Origin: an uncultured Collinsella sp.
Lineage (GTDB): Bacteria; Actinomycetota; Coriobacteriia; Coriobacteriales; Coriobacteriaceae
Assembly (NCBI GenBank): GCA_900539035.1
Contig: UQAU01000001.1
Coordinates: forward strand, 62,001 to 126,000
Reading direction: 5' to 3'
Length of the DNA stretch: 64,000 bases
Shown here: piece after piece, positions 1-6,621 of the stretch
How the letters are laid out: every line of letters starts with the position of its first letter
Numbering within the stretch: the first letter of the stretch is position 1
Notes under the pieces: model-generated
What the model saw: the letters and a program-made list of their open reading frames with translations, nothing else
Told to the model about the DNA's origin: nothing
The model's database searches: none
Made by a program: the position numbers and the translations under genes

Positions 1-673
1 TGGTGCTTCGCCCGATAAAAGCCTCGACGGCATGCGTCAGGGCGTCCATGCCCGTCTGCCCCGTAATGGAGGCGGGCAGACCGCGCGTAAACTCGGGGTC
101 GTGCACCGCAAAGCGCGGGATAAGTACAAAGTCGTTGATGGGGTACTTGCAGTGCGTCTCGTCATCGGTAATTACCGCCGCAAGCGTGACTTCGCTTCCC
201 GTACCGGCGGTAGTGGGAACGGCGATGAGCAGCGGCAGGCGACGATGAATCCGCAGCAGGCCGCGCATCTTGTTGATGGGCTTGTTTGGCTGCGCAATGC
301 GTGCGCCCACGCCCTTGGCGCAGTCCATGGCTGATCCTCCGCCAAAGCCGATAATGGCCCGGCAGGCGCTCTCTCGGTACAGGGACGCCGCTTCCTCCAC
401 ATTCGAGACCGTAGGGTTCGCACGCGTTTCGGCATAGACCGTAACGCCAATCCCCCTGGATGCGAGCGCCGTCTCGAGCGGTGCCGTGAGCCCCAGACGG
501 GCAATGCCGGGATCCGTCACGATAAGGACCTTCTGGATCGAGCGCTTTTGAAGCACCGCGGGCACATCCTCGGCATGCTCCAAAATGCGCGGCTCGGTAT
601 AGGGCAGGACCGGCAATGCAATGCGAAAAACCGTCTGATATGTTCGGCACCAGGCACGACGGGCTAGATGCAT
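1..673 (-). CDS. Iron-containing alcohol dehydrogenase, 5' part only
   Basis: The gene runs off the left edge; about 224 N-terminal codons are present. The translation reads as a group III iron-dependent alcohol dehydrogenase, a cytoplasmic NAD(P)-dependent enzyme interconverting alcohols and aldehydes or ketones. Visible marks are the nucleotide-binding GGGS loop (residues ~111-114), TTAGTGSE (~154-161) and GMDALTHAVEAF, whose Asp210 and His214 match the first two metal ligands of FucO-like enzymes. I took the ATG at 673, with GAGGGAG upstream; the first ~20 residues are unlike the family, so a later start is possible. It is divergent from the rubrerythrin gene. Substrate cannot be told from this fragment. 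Confidence 0.85.
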   Translation of the reverse strand, partial: MHLARRAWCRTYQTVFRIALPVLPYTEPRILEHAEDVPAVLQKRSIQKVLIVTDPGIARLGLTAPLETALASRGIGVTVYAETRANPTVSNVEEAASLYRESACRAIIGFGGGSAMDCAKGVGARIAQPNKPINKMRGLLRIHRRLPLLIAVPTTAGTGSEVTLAAVITDDETHCKYPINDFVLIPRFAVHDPEFTRGLPASITGQTGMDALTHAVEAFIGRST

Positions 674-817
674 AAAGGAGGCTCCCTCATTTGTTGATAG
701 GTCAACATTTGCTCGCCCGATTGTACTCAGCAGCGTCCGTATATGACTTGCAAACCGTTAATCAATCAACATCTTCATATCTCAAAATTGTTTTATTAAA
801 AATCATTCCTAATAGGC

Positions 818-845
818 TTCACATTTGGTTGCATTTATGGATAAT
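818..845 (+). promoter_or_regulatory. Possible sigma-70 promoter of the rubrerythrin gene
   Basis: TTCACA (818-823) and GATAAT (840-845) are separated by 16 bp in the AT-rich gap between two divergent genes. Transcription would start about 75 bp before the rubrerythrin ATG. The match is moderate and nothing else supports it. Confidence 0.35.
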
Positions 846-863
846 AGAACTCGTCAAGACGCA

Positions 864-894
864 CGTCCGGAGAGGGCCCTTACGGGACCGGACG
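864..894 (+). other. Hairpin in the rubrerythrin leader
   Basis: CGTCCGG (864-870) pairs with CCGGACG (888-894) around a GC-rich loop that holds a smaller GGGCCC/CGGG pairing. It would form in the 5' untranslated leader ~35 bases before the start codon. No T-run follows, so it is not an obvious terminator; it could be an mRNA-stability or regulatory structure. Confidence 0.35.
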
Positions 895-929
895 AGCGCA
901 CAATCGCCATCGATCGAAAGGATCGAATC

Positions 930-1490
930 ATGAAGTTTGTTTGCCCCGTTTGCGGTTATGTGGAAGAGTTCGACGGCGACCAGCTGCCCGAGGACTTCAA
1001 GTGCCCTCAGTGCGGCGTTCCCGGTTCTCGCTTCCTGAAGCAGGAGGAGGGTCAGCTCGAGTGGGCTGCCGAGCACGTCGTGGGCGTCGCCAAGATGGAG
1101 GGCGTCTCCGAGGACATCGTTGCCGACCTGCGCGCCAACTTTGAGGGCGAGTGCTCTGAGGTCGGTATGTACCTGGCCATGGCTCGCGTCGCTCATCGCG
1201 AGGGCTATCCCGAGATCGGCCTGTACTGGGAGAAGGCCGCCCACGAGGAGGCGGAGCATGCCGCCAAGTTCGCTGAGCTCCTGGGCGAGGTCGTGACCGA
1301 CTCCACCAAGAAGAACCTCGAGATGCGCGTTGAGGCCGAGAACGGCGCCACCGCCGGCAAGACCGATCTTGCTAAGCGCGCCAAGGCCGCTGGCCTCGAT
1401 GCCATCCATGACACCGTGCACGAGATGGCTCGCGACGAGGCCCGCCACGGCAAGGCTTTCGCCGGCCTGCTCAAGCGCTACTTTGGCTAA
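930..1490 (+). CDS. Reverse rubrerythrin (rubredoxin domain then diiron domain)
   Basis: A 186-residue non-haem iron protein that reduces hydrogen peroxide (and in clostridial relatives oxygen) in anaerobes. The rubredoxin-like module is N-terminal, with CPVC (Cys5, Cys8) and CPQC (Cys25, Cys28); the ferritin-like diiron four-helix bundle follows (~60-186), with Glu/His ligands in the EGE, HEEAEHA and MARDEARHG segments. This order is the reverse of classical rubrerythrin, hence the name known from Clostridium. The ATG at 930 follows GAAAGGATCG at proper spacing; the frame is open further upstream but without a good start. It stands alone with its own terminator. Role: oxidative-stress defence in the cytoplasm. 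Confidence 0.93.
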   Translation: MKFVCPVCGYVEEFDGDQLPEDFKCPQCGVPGSRFLKQEEGQLEWAAEHVVGVAKMEGVSEDIVADLRANFEGECSEVGMYLAMARVAHREGYPEIGLYWEKAAHEEAEHAAKFAELLGEVVTDSTKKNLEMRVEAENGATAGKTDLAKRAKAAGLDAIHDTVHEMARDEARHGKAFAGLLKRYFG

Positions 1491-1525
1491 GCCAACCGCC
1501 TGAGAGACATTCTCTAGCTTTATAA

Positions 1526-1555
1526 GGCCCGGACCGTATTGGTTCGGGCCTTTTT
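1526..1555 (+). terminator. Rho-independent terminator after rubrerythrin
   Basis: GGCCCGGACC and GGTTCGGGCC form a 10-bp stem (one G-U pair) around a 5-base loop, followed by TTTTT. Confidence 0.9.
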
Positions 1556-1620
1556 CTGTCTCGAGGACTCGTTAACGCCCTGAAATAGAACTATCTTCGG
1601 CATCGGTTTCTCGTCAAAAA

Positions 1621-1743
1621 CTAAGTGAGTAGACTTTTTGGAACTTGCCGAGCACACCATCCATATTGCTTTATAAAGCCGCAGGTAAATGACTTGCTGC
1701 AAAACGACCTGGTCGCCATCAAGCCAAAAGTCTACTCACTTAG
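1621..1743. repeat. Palindrome-ended element, copy 1 (~123 bp)
   Basis: The ends are inverted copies of CTAAGTGAGTAGACTTTT, giving an 18-bp terminal inverted repeat around a ~85-bp core. The same element recurs at 3043-3163 in the same orientation with about 90% identity over its whole length. It carries no gene. On the minus strand its first bases supply the last codons and the stop (CTA AGT GAG TAG) of the neighbouring nuclease-fold gene, and the far end is followed by TTTTT, so the fold could act as a terminator. The layout resembles a MITE (non-autonomous inverted-repeat element), but no clear target duplication is seen. Confidence 0.8.
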
Positions 1744-2865
1744 TTCCGCAGCCGTCCACGATCGAACTGCTTTGTGTCTAACGGGCATCTTTCCGTCGAT
1801 TACTCCCAATTTTGTCCAGTCAACAAATAGTTCAGACCGGAGTAATGCCTCAGCCCTTTGCTCATCCGAACTTTTATCACGATATTCAGCATCGAGCATC
1901 CTGTATACGGCCTTAACGATCGCGCGGAATCTATCCTCATCGGATATCTGTCTGTGTGTCAGGAGAAGTACATCGTAGCCCATGGCCTGAAGGGCCGTCA
2001 TGCGGTCTGCGTCGCGCAAGCCATCCCCCGCGCGCCCGTGCGAGGCCTTTCCCTGACATTCAATGGCCACCTGTCGCCTCCCGTCCGGCGAAGACAGAAG
2101 CAGATCGATATACACACGGGACTTTCCCACAATCGCTCGAGCACTTGTGCTTAGTATCACTTCGACATTGAGCTCTATGCCGCAAAACCCTTCGCCTCCC
2201 AGGGCTCGTGGCAGTCCAAGCAACAAATACGCCTCCACCTCAAAAGGCGACGCGGCGCCCAATGGAACGAGTTGCGATACCGCCATAAATCTATTGCCGT
2301 AACGCATCCCGCAAACATCTGAACAAAAACGGTCAAGGTCTCTGCCCAAAACCAAAGCGTCTCGACGCCATAAATTTGAAGTGATGCCGTCCTCGGACGG
2401 GCAGCGCACCCAACCGAACGTTGTCGAAATCGCGCCCGAATCAATTGCACGCGAAAGCTCCGCCTCAAGCGCCACCGGCAGAGCGCACACCGCAAACAAG
2501 CCACACATCTCCGCCAACACAAAAAGAAGCTGGAGATCCGTCAGATGTCGAGACATGATAAATGCCGTCAGTAGAGGAGACGTGACCAAAAATCCATGCT
2601 CCGTTTCCAACACAGATTCCCTGGGGAGCTCACCAAGGAACAGCCGCTGCCTAATGCTGACAGGGCAGGTCCGTTTGTTTCTCGTCCGAACCAATGTATA
2701 CAACGGAAAACCGAGCGCGACTGCAGCCGTCGGGTTGCGGGCGAGATCATATCGCTGCCGGTCTTCTTCCGGTCGTGGAAGCGGCGGACACAAAGCGCGG
2801 ACTTGAGGAGGTAAACGCCAGTACCTAAAAGCCGATATGTCACAAAGTAGATCCTTCATAGGCAC
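1732..2865 (-). CDS. Uncharacterised protein with a DUF559/Vsr-like nuclease fold at its C-terminus
   Basis: A 377-residue protein whose exact family I do not recognise. Residues ~245-310 look like a PD-(D/E)xK restriction-endonuclease-like fold of the DUF559/Vsr type: Asp in VYIDLLL, then AIECQGK, then a helix with RDADRMTALQAMGYDVLLLTH. The N-terminal ~230 residues are unassigned. Such proteins in Coriobacteriia often sit alone as accessory genes; a defence or DNA-processing role is inference only. The GTG at 2865 and an ATG at 2859 are both possible, neither with a clear ribosome site. The C-terminal residues and stop codon lie inside element copy 1, and element copy 2 lies upstream, so the gene is bracketed by direct repeats. 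Confidence 0.7.
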   Translation of the reverse strand: MPMKDLLCDISAFRYWRLPPQVRALCPPLPRPEEDRQRYDLARNPTAAVALGFPLYTLVRTRNKRTCPVSIRQRLFLGELPRESVLETEHGFLVTSPLLTAFIMSRHLTDLQLLFVLAEMCGLFAVCALPVALEAELSRAIDSGAISTTFGWVRCPSEDGITSNLWRRDALVLGRDLDRFCSDVCGMRYGNRFMAVSQLVPLGAASPFEVEAYLLLGLPRALGGEGFCGIELNVEVILSTSARAIVGKSRVYIDLLLSSPDGRRQVAIECQGKASHGRAGDGLRDADRMTALQAMGYDVLLLTHRQISDEDRFRAIVKAVYRMLDAEYRDKSSDEQRAEALLRSELFVDWTKLGVIDGKMPVRHKAVRSWTAAELSE

Positions 2866-2942
2866 AGGAAAACACGGATTTCAACCCAATCGGTCTCGCA
2901 TTGGCGCGAACGCAACAAAAATGGCACCGAACGGACTGCTAA

Positions 2943-3008
2943 GTTTTCAACAGCCCTCCCCAACTGACCAAAAGCTTGCCGAAAGCTGGACGAAGCACTG
3001 TTGAAAAC
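2943..3008. repeat. Inverted repeat upstream of the nuclease-fold gene
   Basis: GTTTTCAACAG (2943-2953) is repeated in inverted form at 2998-3008, perfect over 11 bp with a 44-bp loop. It lies between the nuclease-fold gene and element copy 2 and may belong to the promoter of the former or to a decayed mobile element. Confidence 0.5.
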
Positions 3009-3042
3009 CCCATTTTTTTCTCATGCAGAAGCTTTGCGCGGC

Positions 3043-3163
3043 AAGTGAGTAGACTTTTTCGAACTTGCCGCGCAGACCATCCATATTGCTTTATAAAGTC
3101 GCAGGTAAATGACTTGTTACAAAACTGCCTGGTCGCCAAAGTTCCAAAAGTCTACTCACTTAG
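3043..3163. repeat. Palindrome-ended element, copy 2 (~121 bp)
   Basis: Same element and orientation as 1621-1743, with AAGTGAGTAGACTTTTT at one end and its inverted copy ending CTTAG at the other. Roughly a dozen differences separate the two copies, mostly in the core. Its right end supplies the final LSE codons and the TAG stop of the adjacent PdxR-like gene in exactly the same frame as copy 1 does for the nuclease-fold gene. Confidence 0.8.
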
Positions 3164-4591
3164 GTTGCAGAGTGCCCCCATTGGCTGCAGTTCCAAGTTA
3201 TTAAGCACTTCCGGACCCAGATCGTCATACTGGACAAGAATTTGAGTCGAGTTTTCAGGGACAAATGCACCATCGGCGCACCAATAACAGTCACTGATAT
3301 CGATAAACGGGATACTCGAGCGCGTGAGAGCCCGCGCAAAAGAGCTTCCGCCCGTTCCGCACTCCGCAACCACAGTGCAGTAAAGGCCCGCGTCTGCATG
3401 CTCAATCGAGGCCTCCCCTGCCGGAAATGCCTTCCGCACAAGCGACGCCAGGCCATCACGCGCCTCACGAGCACGAACGCGCACGCGGTTCACATGTCGC
3501 TCGTAATCACCCGATTCCAGCAAACGCGCCAAAGCGACCTGGTCAACAGAGCTCACCGACGAGGCGTAAAAACCAAGGTTGCACCTAAACCGCTCCATTA
3601 GCTCATCGGGCAACACCATGTACGCTAGGCGCAATGCCGATGACAGGCTCTTCGAAAACGTGTTGGTGTAGATAACCGACTGGGCGGCATCGATCGACGC
3701 AAGCGCAGGAATCGGCTTGCCGGCAAGGCGAAACTCACAATCAAAGTCATCTTCGATGAGATACCGACCCGGCCGTTCGGCAGCCCAGCTCAGCAGCGCA
3801 TAGCGGCGCGCAATACTCGTCACAAGGCCGGTCGGATACTGATGGGACGGCATCAGATGAAGGACATCGGTCCCGCTTTTCTGCAGAGTGCTCAAGTCCA
3901 CGCCTTCATCATCCAACGGGATATGTCGAACTTTGCAGCCCATAGCCTGATAGATGCGCGTCAGACGCAAATAGCCCGGGTCCTCAACGGCATACACCTT
4001 GTCCGCGCCAAGCAACTGAACCAACATGGTATCGAGCAGCTGGGCGCCCGCACCAATAACAATGTTGTTGGGATCGACATTCATACCCCTCGTCCCACGC
4101 AGATGGTGAGCGATTGCGCGTCGTAGCCGAGCGGTGCCCTGTGCCGGTGCGGGCGAAAAGATCTCGCGCTCGTCTTCGGATGCCAGCGTCGCCCGTAGCG
4201 CGCTTTGCCAAAGCCGCGCCGCCTCCAAAGCGGAAGGAGAAAGTGCATCGAATCGCTCGACCTGTCCGTTGACATCATGCGCGCTGTGGCCCACAGAGAC
4301 GGCATCTCGGTCGATGTTCCCCGTAGCCAAAGGCAAAACCGGTGCATCCGAAAGCTCGCAAGCGTAGTAGCCCCGACGCGGCATTGAGCAAATATAGCCC
4401 TCGGCAAGTAACTGGCTATATGCATTCTCGATGGTAATGACACTGACTCCAAGATGACTGGCAAAGGCGCGCTTAGACGGAAGATGCTCCCCCGCCGCAA
4501 TGAGTCCAGCTACGATATCATCTCGAATTTGCTGGTAAACATACTCATAGAGCGATGCTTCGCCGCGTTTTTCCAAATTGTAGTCAAGCAT
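3152..4591 (-). CDS. pdxR: MocR/GntR-family regulator of PLP synthesis (PdxR-like)
   Basis: About 479 residues: an N-terminal GntR winged helix (~10-75, with HLPSKRAFASHLGVSVITIE) joined to a type I aminotransferase fold (~110-470) that binds PLP as effector, the Schiff-base Lys lying in NTFSKSLSSALR. MocR proteins next to pdxST sense PLP and switch B6 synthesis; the divergent placement on pdxS-pdxT supports that role. I chose the ATG at 4591, which follows AGGTGATAGGCTC; the frame extends to 4624, inside the operator, without a ribosome site. The last residues (LSE) and stop come from the repeated element at 3043-3163, so the native C-terminus may have been replaced. Confidence 0.88.
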   Translation of the reverse strand: MLDYNLEKRGEASLYEYVYQQIRDDIVAGLIAAGEHLPSKRAFASHLGVSVITIENAYSQLLAEGYICSMPRRGYYACELSDAPVLPLATGNIDRDAVSVGHSAHDVNGQVERFDALSPSALEAARLWQSALRATLASEDEREIFSPAPAQGTARLRRAIAHHLRGTRGMNVDPNNIVIGAGAQLLDTMLVQLLGADKVYAVEDPGYLRLTRIYQAMGCKVRHIPLDDEGVDLSTLQKSGTDVLHLMPSHQYPTGLVTSIARRYALLSWAAERPGRYLIEDDFDCEFRLAGKPIPALASIDAAQSVIYTNTFSKSLSSALRLAYMVLPDELMERFRCNLGFYASSVSSVDQVALARLLESGDYERHVNRVRVRAREARDGLASLVRKAFPAGEASIEHADAGLYCTVVAECGTGGSSFARALTRSSIPFIDISDCYWCADGAFVPENSTQILVQYDDLGPEVLNNLELQPMGALCNLSE

Positions 4592-4603
4592 GAGCCTATC
4601 ACC

Positions 4604-4643
4604 TGACCTTATTAGGTCATTCAATCTGATATTAATCTGACCT
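4604..4643. promoter_or_regulatory. Operator for the PdxR-like regulator
   Basis: A perfect inverted repeat, TGACCT-TATT-AGGTCA (4604-4619), is followed by a third TGACCT half-site at 4638-4643. The sites lie between the divergent regulator and pdxS starts, where MocR proteins bind a mix of inverted and direct repeats. Assignment rests on position and symmetry. Confidence 0.65.
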
Positions 4644-4736
4644 TGTTATTATCTCGAAAACTGAGTATTTCGCCATACCCAGCTCCCCGATAGGATGTTC
4701 CGTCAAGCAATGCACATGCCAACCAAGGGAGCAACC

Positions 4737-5627
4737 ATGGCAGAACAGACCAGCAAGGCCGATCGAGTCAAACTCAATCGCGAGCTCGCACAGATGCTCA
4801 AGGGCGGCGTCATCATGGACGTCACCACGCCCGAGCAGGCACGCATCGCCGAAAAGGCAGGCGCCTGCGCCGTCATGGCACTCGAGCGTATCCCGGCCGA
4901 TATCCGCGCCGCAGGCGGTGTGTCACGCATGAGCGACCCCAAGATGATCAAGGGCATCCAGGAGGCCGTCTCCATCCCCGTTATGGCCAAGTGCCGCATC
5001 GGCCACATTGTCGAAGCTCAGGTCCTACAGGCCATCGAGATCGATTACATCGACGAGTCCGAGGTTCTCTCCCCTGCCGATGACGTCTATCATATCGACA
5101 AGACCCAGTTTGACGTGCCGTTTGTCTGCGGTGCCCGCGATCTGGGCGAGGCGTTGCGCCGTGTTGCCGAGGGCGCCACGATGATCCGCACCAAGGGCGA
5201 GCCGGGCACCGGCGACGTCGTCCAAGCCGTACGCCACATGCGTAAGATCCAAAAGCAGATCCGTGACGTTGTCGCTCTGCGCGATGATGAGCTCTTTGAG
5301 GCAGCCAAGCAACTGCAGGTTCCGGTCGAGCTGGTACGCGATGTCCACGCCACGGGCAAGCTCCCCGTCGTGAACTTTGCTGCTGGCGGTGTGGCAACCC
5401 CTGCCGACGCCGCGCTGATGATGCAGCTGGGCGCCGAGGGCGTCTTTGTCGGCTCGGGCATCTTTAAGAGTGGCGACCCCGCCAAGCGCGCCGCCGCCAT
5501 CGTTAAGGCCGTGGCAAACTTCACCGACGCCAAGCTCATTGCCGAGCTTTCTGAGGACCTGGGCGAGGCCATGGTGGGCATCAACGCCGACGAGATCGAG
5601 ATTATCATGGAGGAGCGCGGGCGCTAG
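4737..5627 (+). CDS. pdxS: Pyridoxal 5'-phosphate synthase subunit PdxS
   Basis: A 296-residue (beta/alpha)8 barrel, the synthase half of the deoxyxylulose-independent vitamin B6 pathway. It joins ribose 5-phosphate, glyceraldehyde 3-phosphate and the ammonia released by PdxT to form PLP. The family start (KLNRELAQMLKGGVIMDV), the Lys-containing MAKCRIGH segment, RTKGEPGTG and VNFAAGGVATPADAALMM are all present and the length is typical. The ATG at 4737 follows AAGGGAG; in-frame ATGs at 4695 and 4707 lack one. It is the first gene of a pdxST operon (20-bp gap) controlled by the divergent MocR regulator. Confidence 0.98.
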   Translation: MAEQTSKADRVKLNRELAQMLKGGVIMDVTTPEQARIAEKAGACAVMALERIPADIRAAGGVSRMSDPKMIKGIQEAVSIPVMAKCRIGHIVEAQVLQAIEIDYIDESEVLSPADDVYHIDKTQFDVPFVCGARDLGEALRRVAEGATMIRTKGEPGTGDVVQAVRHMRKIQKQIRDVVALRDDELFEAAKQLQVPVELVRDVHATGKLPVVNFAAGGVATPADAALMMQLGAEGVFVGSGIFKSGDPAKRAAAIVKAVANFTDAKLIAELSEDLGEAMVGINADEIEIIMEERGR

Positions 5628-5647
5628 TCCGGCAGAAAGGGTCGCAC

Positions 5648-6235
5648 ATGAGCGATTATGCAGACCAGACGGTCGCCGTGCTGGCGGTCCAAGGCGCTTT
5701 TGCCGAGCACGAGGCAAGACTATCCGAGCTGGGCGTGCACTGTATTGAGCTGAGGCAGGCGGCCGATTTGCAGCAGAACTTCGATCGTCTGGTCCTCCCT
5801 GGCGGCGAGTCCACCGTTCAGGGCAAGCTGCTTGACGAGTTGGGCATGCTCGAGGAGCTTCGTGCCCGTATCACTGAAGGTATGCCTGTCCTGGGCACCT
5901 GCGCCGGCCTAATTCTGCTGGCTCACGACCTTGCCGCCCATAACGATAAGGGCACGCCGCGTTTGGCAACCATGGATGTACTTGTCGAGCGAAATGCCTA
6001 CGGCAGGCAGCTCGGCAGCTTTCGCACTCCTGGATCTGTCGCCGGCATCGACGGTGAGGTGCCGCTGACGTTTATCCGCGCGCCCCGCATCGTCGAGGTC
6101 CACGGCAATGCCAAGGCCCTGGCCGAGGTCGATGGCCGCATCGTCGCCGCCCGTCAAGACAATCAGCTCGGTGTCACCTTCCACCCCGAGCTTGACGACG
6201 ACACCCGCCTCCACGAGCTCTTCCTCCAAATGTAG
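5648..6235 (+). CDS. pdxT: Pyridoxal 5'-phosphate synthase glutaminase subunit PdxT
   Basis: A 195-residue class I glutamine amidotransferase that makes ammonia from glutamine and channels it to PdxS in the 12+12 PLP synthase complex. The sequence shows the PGGESTV oxyanion motif (~residues 48-54), the nucleophile Cys in LGTCAGL (~residue 81) and the His-Pro-Glu catalytic pair in TFHPELDDD near the C-terminus. It begins 20 bp after pdxS, preceded by GAAAGGGTCGCAC, so the two are co-transcribed and probably made in step. Confidence 0.97.
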   Translation: MSDYADQTVAVLAVQGAFAEHEARLSELGVHCIELRQAADLQQNFDRLVLPGGESTVQGKLLDELGMLEELRARITEGMPVLGTCAGLILLAHDLAAHNDKGTPRLATMDVLVERNAYGRQLGSFRTPGSVAGIDGEVPLTFIRAPRIVEVHGNAKALAEVDGRIVAARQDNQLGVTFHPELDDDTRLHELFLQM

Positions 6236-6267
6236 GCAGAAAACAAACGAGCGTGGATTTTCGGACG

Positions 6268-6349
6268 CATAGCAAACGAGAGTGGATAATCTCCCACTTT
6301 GAGCTTGAATGCAGGCTCAAACCGGGAGATTATCCACTCTCATGCTATG
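6268..6349. repeat. Long inverted repeat
   Basis: GAGAGTGGATAATCTCCC (6278-6295) is inverted at 6324-6341 and the pairing continues outward as CATAGCA/TGCTATG (6268-6274, 6343-6349). The loop holds a second hairpin, TTTGAGC/GCTCAAA. A related single arm (GAGCGTGGATTTT) lies just left at ~6249. It follows pdxT and may terminate that operon, but looks like a dispersed repeat. Confidence 0.7.
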
Positions 6350-6352
6350 TAG

Positions 6353-6378
6353 TCGTTTAAGAACGTCCCCAATGACTA
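6353..6378. repeat. Half copy of the 45858-45917 inverted repeat
   Basis: These 26 bases (beginning TCGTTTAAGAACGTCCCC) are identical to the right arm and loop end of the inverted repeat near 45890-45915. Only one arm is present here, as if half the element had been lost or it had recombined with the palindrome just to the left. Confidence 0.75.
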
Positions 6379-6593
6379 CTTCGACAACGCCGATGTTTTG
6401 GTACCGACAGCGAAAACCCACCAGAGCGAGGGAGGCCCTTTTGGGGCGAGATGACGCCATAGGTTGAACATAAGTCAGCGAGCGGGTCGCATTTGAGGCA
6501 AGGTGACGTGAAACGAAAGGGCGCTGACCTTCTGGTCGCGCCCTTGAAGTTGAACGTCAGATTGTCCAAATGCGGCCCGCGCAGCGTCGGCCC

Positions 6594-6621
6594 GTTACGG
6601 CGTTTGGTAAAACGCCGTAAC
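6594..6621 (-). terminator. Hairpin at the end of the RGG protein gene
   Basis: GTTACGGCGTTT and AAACGCCGTAAC form a perfect 12-bp stem with a 4-base loop, beginning immediately after the stop codon. No T-run follows on the minus strand, so termination would be atypical; it may equally protect the mRNA 3' end. Confidence 0.55.

Larger units (their letters stand above)
6236..6593. other. Gap of ~360 bp: hairpin repeats plus one doubtful small frame
   Basis: Its left part is filled by inverted repeats (6268-6349 and a half element at 6353-6378). The right part (6379-6593) has no confident gene. A minus-strand frame of 70 codons (6357-6569) is open and contains CLKCDPLADLCSTYGV, but it has no ribosome site and overlaps the repeat, so I do not call it a gene. 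Confidence 0.5.

Noticed and set aside
162..650. 162-codon minus-strand frame read as a separate gene
   Set aside because: The overlapping frame starting at 673 gives a clear iron alcohol dehydrogenase; this one is its shadow.
1621..3163. Composite transposon with its own transposase
   Set aside because: No transposase-like protein lies between the two elements; only the nuclease-fold gene does.
5301..5319. 19-bp identity between pdxS and the terminator near 9742 (GCAGCCAAGCAACTGCAGG)
   Set aside because: The pdxS copy is ordinary coding sequence for a conserved peptide; probably coincidence, with no third full copy seen.
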